From an uncultured Eubacteriales bacterium (GTDB taxonomy: Bacteria; Bacillota; Clostridia; Christensenellales; Borkfalkiaceae), in NCBI GenBank assembly GCA_902767225.1, contig CACXGN010000011.1, positions 1 through 60,890 on the forward strand: a DNA stretch of 60,890 nt, given 5' to 3'. Below are positions 7,996-16,971 of this stretch, in pieces. The notes beneath the pieces were generated by a model. The model searched no databases and was not told the DNA's origin. It saw nothing but the letters and a program-made list of their open reading frames with translations. The position numbers were made by a program, and so were the translations under genes. Each line of letters begins with the position of its first letter. Positions within the stretch are counted from its first letter, which is position 1.

Positions 7996-9012
7996 ATGAA
8001 AAATATTGCCGAGATCGATCTAAATATTTTAAGAGAAAATGCGCTTAAAGTAAAGAACACCCTTCCTAAAAATACGAAGTTTTGCGCCGTAGTAAAAGCG
8101 AACGCATACGGGCACGGCAGCGTGCCGTGCGCAAACGCAATATATTCGATTGCCGATAGGTTTGCCGTATGCCTTGTTGAAGAAGGCGTGGAATTACGGC
8201 TCGGCGGGATAGATAAAGATATTTTGGTTTTAATTCCCGCGAATAATTTCGATATTAAAATGGCGGTAAAATATAGGCTGACGCTTACCGTCGACAGTTT
8301 GCGTTCGGCAATACTTATAGAAAGAGAAAGCAGGGCGCAAAAAACCGTAACGAAAGTTCATATAAAAGTTAATACCGGCATGAACAGAAACGGCGTCGAT
8401 AGCCTTGAAGAAATAAAAAGAATAGCGGAATTTACAGAAAATTCGGAGTATTTACTTTTAGACGGCGTATATTCGCATTACGGTATGCCGGAAGACGATA
8501 AAATCTTAAAGCAAGCGACAGACAGATTTTTACTTGCAATAAACGCGGTTAAAGGATATAATGATAAAGTAACCGCGCATATATCGGCGAGCGGCGGGTT
8601 TATCAAAGGGCAATATTTCGATATGGTTAGGATTGGGATCTTGCTTTACGGGTATAAGCCGTTTAAGTGCGATTTTAACGTAAAGCCCGTGATGAATATA
8701 AAAGCGCCCGTTATAGGAACCAGAAAACTAGGCATAGGGGAACGCGCGCTTTACGGCGACTTTAAGGCCGATAAGCCGACGGATATTTCGCTTATACGAT
8801 ACGGCTATGCGGACGGACTTTTCAGAAAAAACGTTTTTGGGCAATTCAACAACAGGTGCATGGATATAACCGCCGTTACGGAAAGAAAAGCGGTGGGCGA
8901 ATTTTATACGGTTATGGAAAACGCCGACCTTCTTGCCGAAAAATACGGCACGATAAGTTACGAGATACTGTGTAGCGCCGCAAACAGAGCGGAAAGAGTA
9001 TATATAAATTAG
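7996..9012 (+). CDS. alr: Alanine racemase
   Basis: This PLP enzyme interconverts L- and D-alanine for peptidoglycan. The PLP lysine lies in VVKANAYGHG near residue 34, RIGILLYGYKP is the conserved central motif, and the catalytic tyrosine is expected in RYGYADGLFR near residue 270. At 338 residues it is slightly shorter than typical enzymes (about 370), mainly at the C terminus. An upstream in-frame ATG at 7951 falls inside the terminator of the previous gene, and its extra residues are only the translated hairpin, so the start is 7996. There is no Shine-Dalgarno; the promoter position suggests a leaderless mRNA. Confidence 0.9.
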   Translation: MKNIAEIDLNILRENALKVKNTLPKNTKFCAVVKANAYGHGSVPCANAIYSIADRFAVCLVEEGVELRLGGIDKDILVLIPANNFDIKMAVKYRLTLTVDSLRSAILIERESRAQKTVTKVHIKVNTGMNRNGVDSLEEIKRIAEFTENSEYLLLDGVYSHYGMPEDDKILKQATDRFLLAINAVKGYNDKVTAHISASGGFIKGQYFDMVRIGILLYGYKPFKCDFNVKPVMNIKAPVIGTRKLGIGERALYGDFKADKPTDISLIRYGYADGLFRKNVFGQFNNRCMDITAVTERKAVGEFYTVMENADLLAEKYGTISYEILCSAANRAERVYIN

Positions 9013-9022
9013 GGTGAATTAA

Positions 9023-9616
9023 ATGAAATATTATTTAAAGCAGATAATTTTGCCGTTCGTCTATTTAGTCTGCCTCGGGTTTTCTCAACTCGCGATAGAT
9101 TTAATAGGCGTTCCTTGGGTGGAAGTTTTGGTTGCCGCAATAATGCTGTTTTTCTTTTCTTACCTTATGATCCTGATATTTTTCAGAGAAGGACAAGCAG
9201 CACTTAAAGTTCGGGATTCAAACGATATGCTTAGAGAGTATATGGTAAAGACGGGTAAACCCGTAGAAATCAAAACCGCAGAAGAATACAAGTGGTATAA
9301 GCCCATCATTTTCGGACTTATAATATCCTTGCCGCTTATAATAGTTTGCATAATCCACTTCTTTTTGGTTTTGTTTATCGGGGCGGAAGCGGACGGCGCG
9401 GCTATCGTCGGAAGATTTATATATATGATTTATTACGAAATCTTCTTATATGCGTATAAACCGCTTGTCGGCTGGGAGTTTTTCTATCTATTGACGTTTA
9501 TTCCGTATATCTGCGCTATCCTTTGCGTTCCGTATTATTTCGGTATGAAAAAAGCAAAACGTCAGGCGGACGAAATAAAAGAAAAACAGAGAATACTTCA
9601 CGGAGAAGAGAATTGA
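9023..9616 (+). CDS. Conserved membrane protein of unknown function
   Basis: A 197-residue protein with about five hydrophobic segments (roughly 7-28, 33-52, 92-117, 125-145, 152-172) and a charged C-terminal tail. I recognise no family. It begins 10 nt after alr with an AGGGTG Shine-Dalgarno, and its TGA stop overlaps the TTG start of rsmD (TTGA), so it is probably in one operon alr-this gene-rsmD-coaD. Nothing in the sequence indicates a substrate. Confidence 0.75.
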   Translation: MKYYLKQIILPFVYLVCLGFSQLAIDLIGVPWVEVLVAAIMLFFFSYLMILIFFREGQAALKVRDSNDMLREYMVKTGKPVEIKTAEEYKWYKPIIFGLIISLPLIIVCIIHFFLVLFIGAEADGAAIVGRFIYMIYYEIFLYAYKPLVGWEFFYLLTFIPYICAILCVPYYFGMKKAKRQADEIKEKQRILHGEEN

Positions 9617-10152
9617 GAATAGTTTCCGGAAAATACGGCGGGAGAAATCTCGTGCCGTTTTCGGGCGAAAAAATCAGACCTACGCCCGACATGGTGCGCG
9701 AAAGCCTTTTTAATATATTGCGCGATAAAATATACGGCGCGTCGTTTTTAGATCTGTTTTGCGGAACGGGTGCGGTAGGGATAGAAGCGCTCTCCCGCGG
9801 GGCTGAAAAGGTGTGCTTTAACGATATAGATAGAGACAGTATCGCCGTTTTAAAAAAGAATTTAGAAAAACTTAAAGTGAGCGAGTCCGTTAAAATTTTT
9901 AATAAAGACGCCATAACTTTACTTGAAAGCGCAAAAGAAGAGTTCGACTTTATCTATGCCGATCCGCCGTATAAAAGCGGACTGGGGATAAAGGCTTTGC
10001 CTTATGCCGCCCGTGCGTTAAAAAAAGGTGGAACGCTGATTTACGAAAACGAAACTCCGTTTTCGGACGAAGTTCCAAAAAACCTTAAAATTAAAGACGA
10101 AAGGAAATACGGCAGAGTTTATATAACTTTCTTTATAAGGGAAGAAGAATAA
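9613..10152 (+). CDS. rsmD: 16S rRNA (guanine966-N2)-methyltransferase RsmD
   Basis: RsmD methylates G966 of 16S rRNA with S-adenosylmethionine. The protein starts LRIVSGKYGGRNL, the family N terminus, followed by RPTPDMVRESLFNIL, the SAM motif FLDLFCGTGAVGIEALSRG, and the catalytic DPPY near residue 117. The start is a TTG at 9613 overlapping the stop of the upstream gene, with GGAGAAG upstream; 179 residues is the family length. A longer reading from an ATG at 9523 would run inside the previous gene and is rejected. coaD follows directly, the classic rsmD-coaD pair. Confidence 0.92.
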   Translation: MRIVSGKYGGRNLVPFSGEKIRPTPDMVRESLFNILRDKIYGASFLDLFCGTGAVGIEALSRGAEKVCFNDIDRDSIAVLKKNLEKLKVSESVKIFNKDAITLLESAKEEFDFIYADPPYKSGLGIKALPYAARALKKGGTLIYENETPFSDEVPKNLKIKDERKYGRVYITFFIREEE

Positions 10153-10650
10153 ATGAAAAAGTGCGTGTTTGCGGGCTCTTTCGACCCGTTTACGAGCGGA
10201 CACTTAAATATCGTTGAAAAGGCGAGAAAACTTTATGACGAAGTTTACGTGGTAGTTGCCGTAAACGATCAAAAAACCCCGCTTTTTTCCGAAAAAGACA
10301 GAATAGGTTTTATCGAAAAATCGGTTGAAAAACTCGGCGGCGTTTTTGTAAAAAGCCATATAGGGCTTATGATGGACTTTATGAAAGAAAACGGCTTAAC
10401 CGATTACGTTCGCGGGATTCGGGGCGACGGCGACTTGGACTACGAAAGGCTTATGGAAAATTTCAATAAAGGCGTTTATCCCGCTCTAAACAACGTTTTT
10501 ATTTTTGCGGATAAAGAATTTGCAGGCCTTAGTTCGACTATCGTAAAAGAAAAACTTAAAAACAACGAAAGTATATCCGGTTTAGTGCCCGAAGAAACAG
10601 AAAACGAAATAATGGAAAAATATTCGGCTATAACAGAAAAGAAAAAATAA
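10153..10650 (+). CDS. coaD: Phosphopantetheine adenylyltransferase
   Basis: CoaD transfers AMP from ATP to 4'-phosphopantetheine, the penultimate step of coenzyme A synthesis. The nucleotidyltransferase signature AGSFDPFTSGHLNIV is at residues 6-20 (T/HxGH-type motif) and the second motif GLSSTIVKE is near 128. The 165-residue length is typical. It begins immediately after the rsmD stop. Its 3' end overlaps that of convergent ylbJ by 23 bp. Confidence 0.95.
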   Translation: MKKCVFAGSFDPFTSGHLNIVEKARKLYDEVYVVVAVNDQKTPLFSEKDRIGFIEKSVEKLGGVFVKSHIGLMMDFMKENGLTDYVRGIRGDGDLDYERLMENFNKGVYPALNNVFIFADKEFAGLSSTIVKEKLKNNESISGLVPEETENEIMEKYSAITEKKK

Positions 10651-11602
10651 TACCGAAAAAAAACGATAGGATCGCTCCGATTATCTTAGAGAGAAAAAAC
10701 GGAGCGATTTTTATTTTTGCGCTTTTAATAAAAGCCGCCGACTGACATAAAACGGATAGCCCGCCGAACCCCGAAAGGGCGGCGGATATAGGAAGAGTGA
10801 AAAAACTTATTCCGCCCTCTGACAGCGTTTTTAGTCCGTTCGTGCACTCTAATATTCCTTTAAGTATTCCGCTTGCGTTAAAATAACCTATTTTTTCGCC
10901 TAAAAAAGAAACGAAAAATTTTGTCACGGAAAAAGAAAATATAATTTCGGAAAGAATATAAAAGATAACTATAAGGGCGCCGACGATAAGTGAAGATATT
11001 GCCGCCGAATACGCGCCGTTATACAAAATATTTTCGGTTTTTTTGCTTGTCGGATTTTCCGTTCGGATAGTGGGGCGGACTTTTCTTTTATAAAACGAAA
11101 AAATAAACCCGCAAATAAAGTTAGATAAAATATTGCATAGATAGATATACGCGCCGAAAGCCGCAGATCCGAAAGTTACAGCCCCTATCCCGCCTATTAA
11201 AAAAGCGGGCGACGGCGTAGAACAAAAAGTCGCCGCCCTTGCAGCTTCTTCTTCGCCGATAAGTCGGTTTTTTCTTAAATCGGAAACGATTTTAGAGCCC
11301 ATGGGGTATCCGGATATAAGGCTTATAAAAAGGGCGTATGCGGTTATTCCGCCGGTATTGAAGATCCTTTTTGTTAAAGGCGAAAATTTAAGCGAAATAA
11401 TAGGCGTAACGGAAAGCGAAGAAGTAAGAGTTACTAAGAAAGAATAAGGAAACATCGCGGGGAAGACGCATGCGAAAAACAGTTTTGCGCCGTCTACCGC
11501 CGCATACGAAAAATTCCCCGTCGAAATTATAATGCAAAAGGCAAGTAAAATTAAGAGTATTGCCGTTTGAAAAAAATATACGAAAGTTTTTCTTTCAGTC
11601 AT
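10628..11602 (-). CDS. ylbJ: Sporulation integral membrane protein YlbJ-like
   Basis: A 324-residue protein with about eight hydrophobic segments and the YlbJ/nucleoside-recognition-domain pattern: FFACVFPAMFPYSFLV near residue 42, LISGYPMGSKIVSDL near 95, and CSTPSPAFLIGGIG near 127. In Bacillus, YlbJ is a mother-cell protein needed for normal spore cortex; gene neighbourhood near coaD is conserved in several Firmicutes. The 3' end overlaps coaD and contains the coaD terminator hairpin. No Shine-Dalgarno is visible; divergent from rarA. Confidence 0.85.
   Translation of the reverse strand: MTERKTFVYFFQTAILLILLAFCIIISTGNFSYAAVDGAKLFFACVFPAMFPYSFLVTLTSSLSVTPIISLKFSPLTKRIFNTGGITAYALFISLISGYPMGSKIVSDLRKNRLIGEEEAARAATFCSTPSPAFLIGGIGAVTFGSAAFGAYIYLCNILSNFICGFIFSFYKRKVRPTIRTENPTSKKTENILYNGAYSAAISSLIVGALIVIFYILSEIIFSFSVTKFFVSFLGEKIGYFNASGILKGILECTNGLKTLSEGGISFFTLPISAALSGFGGLSVLCQSAAFIKSAKIKIAPFFLSKIIGAILSFFFGIIFSFLL
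10671..10714 (+). terminator. Terminator of coaD inside the ylbJ 3' end
   Basis: 9-bp stem ATCGCTCCG/CGGAGCGAT followed by TTTTATTTTT, located within the convergent ylbJ coding sequence. Confidence 0.7.
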
Positions 11603-11621
11603 AGTTTAAACTTATTTATGC

Positions 11622-11650
11622 TTGAAAAAAAATATTCGCTATGGTAAAAT
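11622..11650 (+). promoter_or_regulatory. Sigma-A promoter of rarA (leaderless)
   Basis: TTGAAA-17 bp-TAAAAT, with the -10 box ending 7 nt before the ATG at 11658. Confidence 0.65.
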
Positions 11651-11657
11651 AATTGAT

Positions 11658-12962
11658 ATGGATTTGTTTGATTATAACCCGCAAAACAATAGGTCTGTTC
11701 CGCTTGCCGAAAGGATGCGGGCGAGAAACCTATCTGAATATATCGGTCAGGAACATATCGTTTCCGAAACCAGCCTTTTATCCCGTGCGATAAAACTCGA
11801 TAGGTTAGGGAGTTGTATCTTCTGGGGTCCGCCGGGTTCGGGGAAGACCACGCTTGCAAACGTTATCGCCATGTCTACCGACGGCAACTTCGTCAAGTTA
11901 AACGCGGTAAGCAGCGGCGTTGCCGACGTTAAAAAGGTGATCGAAGACGCAAAAACGGCGCTGAAATTATACGGCAAAAAAACCTATCTTCTTCTCGACG
12001 AGTGCCATAGGTTCAATAAGTCGCAAAGCGACAGTTTGCTTCCCGCGATAGAACAGGGGGATATAATTTTCATCGGTTCAACTACCGAAAATCCTTATGC
12101 ATCGATGACGCCCGCTATCGTTTCAAGATGCCGCGTTTTCGAACTTAAAAGGCTCTCCGAAGAAGATATATTAAAGGCGCTTAAAGGTGCGCTTTCCGAT
12201 AAAGAACGCGGGCTCGGTAACTATGATATAACGGTCAATGAAGACGCCCTTTCTCATATTGCGGTAACTTCCGCAGGGGATCTTCGCGTGGCGTTTAACG
12301 CTTTGGAACTTGCGGCGCTCACCACTCCGCCTAATAAAGACGGAAAGATTGTGGTAACGCTTAAAGACGCCGAAGAATCCATACAGAAAAAAGCGCTATC
12401 TTACGACGAGCAGATGTATTATGATATGCTGTCCGCATTTTGTAAAAGTTTGCGCGGTTCTGATTCGGATGCGGCGCTATACTATATGCAAAGGCTTATA
12501 AAAGGCGGGTGCGATCCCTTGCTTATAGCAAGGCGGATAATAGCCCACTCCGCGGAAGACGTGGGCATGGCTGATCCGAACGCGTTAGTTGTCGCAACAA
12601 GCGCCCTTTTGGCTTTTGAAAGGGTAGGGCTTCCCGAAGGGCTTTTGCCTCTTACCGAAGCGGTGATATACGTTTGCGAGGCTGAAAAATCCAACTCGGT
12701 GGTTATCGCAATGGACAGCGCGGGAGCGGCTGCCGAAAATATTAAAGACGACGTTGTGCCGCCGCATCTTAAAAACGCGGTTTACGGCTCGAAGGAAGAT
12801 AAACGCCTTGCAAAAAATTATAAGTATCCGCACGACTTCGGCGGATACGTCGAACAACAGTATCTTCCGGATAAATTAAAAGGACAGGTTTTCTATACCC
12901 CGAAAGACAACGGGTATGAAAAAACCGTTAAAGAAATAAGAAAAAAGAAAGGAAAGAAATAA
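11658..12962 (+). CDS. rarA: Replication-associated recombination protein A (RarA/MgsA), AAA+ ATPase
   Basis: RarA is a clamp-loader-like AAA+ ATPase acting at stalled replication forks. N-terminal PLAERMRARNLSEYIGQEHI is the family signature; Walker A GPPGSGKTT is near residue 55, Walker B LLLDECHRF near 112, and the arginine-finger region SRCRVFELK follows. The C-terminal MgsA domain begins around 260 (KGGCDPLLIARRIIAHSAEDVG). Length 434 is typical. The ATG at 11658 is chosen because the in-frame TTG at 11622 is the -35 box of the promoter. Confidence 0.93.
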   Translation: MDLFDYNPQNNRSVPLAERMRARNLSEYIGQEHIVSETSLLSRAIKLDRLGSCIFWGPPGSGKTTLANVIAMSTDGNFVKLNAVSSGVADVKKVIEDAKTALKLYGKKTYLLLDECHRFNKSQSDSLLPAIEQGDIIFIGSTTENPYASMTPAIVSRCRVFELKRLSEEDILKALKGALSDKERGLGNYDITVNEDALSHIAVTSAGDLRVAFNALELAALTTPPNKDGKIVVTLKDAEESIQKKALSYDEQMYYDMLSAFCKSLRGSDSDAALYYMQRLIKGGCDPLLIARRIIAHSAEDVGMADPNALVVATSALLAFERVGLPEGLLPLTEAVIYVCEAEKSNSVVIAMDSAGAAAENIKDDVVPPHLKNAVYGSKEDKRLAKNYKYPHDFGGYVEQQYLPDKLKGQVFYTPKDNGYEKTVKEIRKKKGKK

Positions 12963-12973
12963 CGGAGAATTTT

Positions 12974-15259
12974 ATGGACTATTCTGCTATATTATCGGGC
13001 GAATTCAAAATCAGGGCGGATCACGCCAAAAACATTATTGCGCTTATAGAAGACGGGAACACTATCCCGTTTATCGCAAGATACCGCAAAGAACAGACGG
13101 GTTCTTGCGACGACCAAGTGCTTCGCGAAATTGCCGATAGATTAAAGTATCTTAAAAATTTAGACAAAAGAAAAGAAGAAATAATAGCGTCTATAACCGA
13201 ACAGGGGAAGATGACGGACGAGATCATGGACGCGCTTTCCCGCGCGGAGACCATGACGGAAGCGGAAGATATTTACCGCCCGTATAAGCAAAAGAGAAAG
13301 ACGCGTGCCTCCGTCGCAGCGGAAAAAGGGCTTACTCCGCTTGCCGAGATCATTTTATCGCAGGAAGACAATATAGATCCTTTTAAAGAGGCGGAAAAAT
13401 ATATTTCGGAAGAAAAGGGAGTTTTAGACGCCGAAAGCGCGGTTAAGGGTGCGTCCGATATAATTGCCGAAAGAGTGTCAGACGACGCGGAACTAAGAAA
13501 AGTTTTGCGTAAAAAACTTTTCGATACGGGCGAGATAACTTGCAAACTGCTCGAAAACGAAAACGCCAAAACTTACGATATGTATGAAAATTATTCGGAA
13601 AAGGTAAGCAAAATTCCTTCCCATAGAATACTTGCCGTAAACCGCGGTGAAAAGGAAGAGTGCTTAAAAGTTTCGGTCACCTGCGTGCAAGAAGACTTTA
13701 TAGCGGTTATCGTAAGTAAATACGTAATAAAGAACAACGCGTGCGGCGAAGTGGTAAAAATTGCCTGCGAAGACGCTTTTTCAAGGCTAATATTCCCGTC
13801 GATAGAAAGGGAGATAAGGAGCGATCTTACGGATAAGGCGAACGAACAGGCGATAAAGATGTTCGAAGTAAACCTTCGTCCGCTTCTTTTGCAACCGCCG
13901 CTCAAAAATCACGTTATATTAGGGCTTGACCCCGCATACAGAACGGGCTGCAAAATAGCGGTTATAGACGATAAGGGCAACGTTTTGGATACGACGGTGG
14001 TTTATCCCACTCCGCCGCAGAACAAAAAAGAAGAAGCGAAGACCAAACTTTTGGCGCTTATCAAAAAGCATAACGTTTCGGTCATATCCATCGGAAACGG
14101 AACGGCAAGCAAAGAGTCGGAAATATTCGTTGCGGAAATGATAAAAGAAAGCGGGCTTCCGCTATCGTATGCGGTAGTAAACGAAGCGGGGGCTTCTGTA
14201 TACTCTGCAAGTAAGCTTGGCGCGGAAGAATTCCCAGAATTTGACGTGTCGCTTAGAAGCGCCGTTTCGATCGCGAGAAGACTTTTGGATCCGCTTGCAG
14301 AACTTATTAAAATCGACGTTAAGTCCATAGGCGTAGGGCAATATCAGCACGATATGCCGGAAGCAAGACTTACGGAAGTTTTGGGCGGCGTGGTCGAAGA
14401 CTGCGTAAACAGCGTAGGGGTAGACTTAAATACCGCTTCGCAAAGCCTTTTGTCTTACGTCGCGGGGCTAAACAGCGGAATCGCAAAAAATATTATCGAA
14501 TACAGAAAAACAAAACGGTTTGATAGTCGCGAAGAACTTTTAAAGGTCAAAAAACTCGGTGAAAAGGCGTTTACACAATGCGCGGGATTTTTGCGGGTTA
14601 GAGACGGCAACGTTTTGGATAACACCGCCGTTCATCCCGAAAACTACGCGGCGGTCAAGGTCATACTCGAAAAGTTAGGGTATAACCTTGCTGATCTTGA
14701 AAACGGTAAGATAGGCGAACTTAAAGAACGTGCCGAAAAATTCGGGCTTAAAGATCTTGCGGCGCTTGCAACGGTTGGCGAACCAACGCTTATCGATATA
14801 ATAAACGAACTTTTAAAACCCGGCAGGGATATAAGAGACACGCTTGCAAAACCCGTTTTAAGAAGCGACCTTATGGATATAAAAGACCTTAAAGAAGGTA
14901 TGGAAATTATAGGAACTGTCAGAAACGTAATTGATTTCGGCGTGTTCGTGGATATAGGCGTTCATCAGGACGGCTTGGTCCATATTTCGCAGATCTCCGA
15001 TAACTTTATCAAGCACCCGTCCGAAGTGCTTAAAGTAGGCGACAGCGTTAAGGTCAAAGTTATAGGCGTAGACCTTGTAAAGAACAAAATCTCGCTATCT
15101 ATGAAAACCGCAGAACTTCCGCACGGGATCGCGGTATCTAACCAAAAGACGGATAGGGAAAGAAAAGAAGGCAGAAAATTCGCCGAGAAAAAGAAGAAAG
15201 ACGAAAAGATGTCAAAAGAAGAACTCTTAAAAGCGCTCTATAAAAAATTCGGAAGATGA
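12974..15259 (+). CDS. tex: RNA-binding protein Tex (transcription accessory factor)
   Basis: Tex is a cytoplasmic nucleic-acid-binding protein. The 761-residue order is typical: N-terminal helical domain with NTIPFIARYRKEQTG near 30-45, a YqgF-like RNase H fold beginning HVILGLDPAYRTGCK near 312, an HhH region with GVDLNTASQSLLSYVAGL near 480, and a C-terminal S1 domain (GTVRNVIDFGVFVDIGVHQDGLVH, around 645-670). It begins 11 nt after rarA with GGAG upstream, so the two are probably co-transcribed. Confidence 0.93.
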   Translation: MDYSAILSGEFKIRADHAKNIIALIEDGNTIPFIARYRKEQTGSCDDQVLREIADRLKYLKNLDKRKEEIIASITEQGKMTDEIMDALSRAETMTEAEDIYRPYKQKRKTRASVAAEKGLTPLAEIILSQEDNIDPFKEAEKYISEEKGVLDAESAVKGASDIIAERVSDDAELRKVLRKKLFDTGEITCKLLENENAKTYDMYENYSEKVSKIPSHRILAVNRGEKEECLKVSVTCVQEDFIAVIVSKYVIKNNACGEVVKIACEDAFSRLIFPSIEREIRSDLTDKANEQAIKMFEVNLRPLLLQPPLKNHVILGLDPAYRTGCKIAVIDDKGNVLDTTVVYPTPPQNKKEEAKTKLLALIKKHNVSVISIGNGTASKESEIFVAEMIKESGLPLSYAVVNEAGASVYSASKLGAEEFPEFDVSLRSAVSIARRLLDPLAELIKIDVKSIGVGQYQHDMPEARLTEVLGGVVEDCVNSVGVDLNTASQSLLSYVAGLNSGIAKNIIEYRKTKRFDSREELLKVKKLGEKAFTQCAGFLRVRDGNVLDNTAVHPENYAAVKVILEKLGYNLADLENGKIGELKERAEKFGLKDLAALATVGEPTLIDIINELLKPGRDIRDTLAKPVLRSDLMDIKDLKEGMEIIGTVRNVIDFGVFVDIGVHQDGLVHISQISDNFIKHPSEVLKVGDSVKVKVIGVDLVKNKISLSMKTAELPHGIAVSNQKTDRERKEGRKFAEKKKKDEKMSKEELLKALYKKFGR

Positions 15260-15287
15260 TAGTTTTCGCTATTCTTTAAAAACAGTA

Positions 15288-15316
15288 TTGACAATATTTA
15301 CCTGTAATGGTATAAT
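15288..15316 (+). promoter_or_regulatory. Consensus sigma-A promoter of fucO-like gene
   Basis: Perfect TTGACA-17 bp-TATAAT. An AAGGAG Shine-Dalgarno precedes the ATG at 15361. Confidence 0.8.
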
Positions 15317-15360
15317 TTTATATGGAATTAAAGGCATTGACCTAAAAAGGAGATATTTTT

Positions 15361-16536
15361 ATGGCAAGAATGATACTTAATGAAACGAGTTATTTCGGCG
15401 CAGGTTGCAGAAAAGAAGCTGCCGTTGAACTCAAAAAGCACGGAATGAAAAAGGCGTTTATCGTATCCGATAACGACCTTGTTAAATTCAACGTAGTCAA
15501 AATGGTTACCGACGTTCTTGACGACGCGGGAGTTACTTATACTATATTCTCCGACGTTAAGGCTAATCCTACCATCGCTAACGTTAAGAACGCGCTTGCG
15601 GCATTTAAAGCTTTTAACCCTGACGTTATAATCGCTATCGGCGGCGGAAGCTGTATCGATACGGCAAAAGCAGTCGGCGTTATCGTAAACAACCCCGAAT
15701 TTGCAGACGTTAAGAGTTTAGAGGGCGTTGCGGACACAAAGAATAAAGCCTTCCCGACGATGTGCTTTGCCACCACCAGCGGAACGGCTGCCGAAGTTAC
15801 CATTAACTACGTTATCACCGACGAAGAAGCGGGCAGAAAACTCGTTTGCGTAGATCCTAACGATATTCCCATGATCGCGTTTAACGACGCCGAAATGATG
15901 ATGAGTATGCCGAAAGGATTAACCGCATCTACCGGTATGGACGCTTTAACTCACGCTATTGAAGGTTATATCACCCCCGGTGCAAATCCCATTTCCGATT
16001 TGCTCTGCTGGAACTCCATTAAATTTATTTCCGACAATTTAAGAGACGCTGTTAAAGACGGATCAAACGCCGCCGCAAGAGAAGGTATGGCATACGGTTC
16101 TTACGTTGCGGGTATGGCTTTCTCTAACGTAGGTCTCGGAATCGTTCACTCTATGGCTCACCCCTTGGGTGCTCGTTTTGACGTTCCCCACGGCGTAGCA
16201 AACGCACTTCTTCTTCCTTACGTTATGGAATACAATAAACCCTGCGCAAAGAAAAAGTTCGGCGATATAGCAAGGGCTATGGGCGTTGATATTAAGGGTA
16301 TGACCGAAGACGAAGCGGCTGACGCTGCTATCGAAGCGGTAAGACAACTTTCCAAAGATATCAATATTCCGCAGACCATTAAAGAACTTAAAAAGCGCGG
16401 AACAGACGAAGTTTTGATCAAAAAAGAAGATCTTGTTCAACTCGCTAACGACGCGTTTATCGATCCCTGCACGGGCGGTAACCCCAGAAAGACTTCGGTT
16501 GAAGAAATTTTGGAACTTTATCATATAGCATACTAA
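15361..16536 (+). CDS. fucO: Iron-containing alcohol dehydrogenase, lactaldehyde reductase-like
   Basis: A 391-residue group III alcohol dehydrogenase. It matches E. coli FucO (lactaldehyde reductase/1,2-propanediol oxidoreductase) from the first residues (MILNETSYFGAG) to the last (EEILELYHIAY). The NAD-binding GGGSCIDTAKA is near 96. Metal ligands are expected in the Asp of ASTGMDALTHAIEGY and the histidines of HSMAHPLG and VPHGVANA. FucO reduces L-lactaldehyde to 1,2-propanediol during fucose or rhamnose fermentation; no such catabolic genes are in the window, so a general aldehyde-reducing role is also possible. The strong promoter suggests high expression. Confidence 0.85.
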   Translation: MARMILNETSYFGAGCRKEAAVELKKHGMKKAFIVSDNDLVKFNVVKMVTDVLDDAGVTYTIFSDVKANPTIANVKNALAAFKAFNPDVIIAIGGGSCIDTAKAVGVIVNNPEFADVKSLEGVADTKNKAFPTMCFATTSGTAAEVTINYVITDEEAGRKLVCVDPNDIPMIAFNDAEMMMSMPKGLTASTGMDALTHAIEGYITPGANPISDLLCWNSIKFISDNLRDAVKDGSNAAAREGMAYGSYVAGMAFSNVGLGIVHSMAHPLGARFDVPHGVANALLLPYVMEYNKPCAKKKFGDIARAMGVDIKGMTEDEAADAAIEAVRQLSKDINIPQTIKELKKRGTDEVLIKKEDLVQLANDAFIDPCTGGNPRKTSVEEILELYHIAY

Positions 16537-16550
16537 TATAAAAACGATTG

Positions 16551-16586
16551 ACGGGCTTGCCGAGTGGTTTGGTAAGCCCGTTTGTT
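16551..16586 (+). terminator. Terminator of fucO-like gene
   Basis: 11-bp stem ACGGGCTTGCC/GGTAAGCCCGT (one G-U pair) followed by TTGTTTTTG. Confidence 0.85.
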
Positions 16587-16671
16587 TTTGTTAAACTACT
16601 GCAAAAAAGCGTTCATTATAATTGTTTTTAAAGAATATTATATAAAAAAGAGAAAAATTTTAAAATCGGTA

Positions 16672-16700
16672 TTGACACTTGCTTTTATCTATGATATTAT
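16672..16700 (+). promoter_or_regulatory. Near-consensus sigma-A promoter of a small peptide gene
   Basis: TTGACA-17 bp-TATTAT; about 40 nt of leader follow, containing an ATGCG...CGCAT inverted repeat, then GGGGA upstream of the ATG at 16746. Confidence 0.75.
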
Positions 16701-16745
16701 AAATTTATAAATGCGGAACTGTATTTTTCGCATAAGGGGAACGAA

Positions 16746-16847
16746 ATGAAAAGTTATATTGAACCAAAATGTGAAATAATGATTTTTGAAAACGTTTCGG
16801 TGATTTGCGCCAGTAGTTTTGTCTACGATAAATGGGGCGATAACTGA
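16746..16847 (+). CDS. Small peptide, 33 residues, unknown function
   Basis: This short gene has its own near-consensus promoter, a GGGGA ribosome-binding site 7-8 nt before the ATG, and a strong terminator 25 nt after the stop, so it is very likely expressed. The peptide begins MKSYIEPKCEIMIFEN, has cysteines at positions 9 and 21, and ends with a hydrophilic Ser/Asp/Trp-rich tail (CASSFVYDKWGDN). Short proteins opening Y-x-x-P-x-x-E-I are common hypothetical genes in gut anaerobes, as far as I recall. There is no signal peptide. A leader-plus-core precursor peptide is one possibility; no modification enzyme is adjacent. Confidence 0.65.
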   Translation: MKSYIEPKCEIMIFENVSVICASSFVYDKWGDN

Positions 16848-16871
16848 TCGCGGTATTTTAACTTGCAATTT

Positions 16872-16897
16872 AAAAGCGCAACGAAGTTGCGCTTTTC
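16872..16897 (+). terminator. Terminator of the small peptide gene
   Basis: 11-bp perfect stem AAAAGCGCAAC/GTTGCGCTTTT with a 3-nt loop. Confidence 0.85.
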
Positions 16898-16921
16898 GTT
16901 TTGCATAGTCAATTAAAAGAG

Positions 16922-16951
16922 AGCCGCGCTGACGAGTTCGTCAGCGCGGCT
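16922..16951 (-). terminator. Terminator of the GDPD gene
   Basis: 14-bp perfect stem AGCCGCGCTGACGA/TCGTCAGCGCGGCT, with T-rich sequence on the minus-strand 3' side. Confidence 0.85.
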
Positions 16952-16971
16952 TTATTTTAACTTATTTAACT

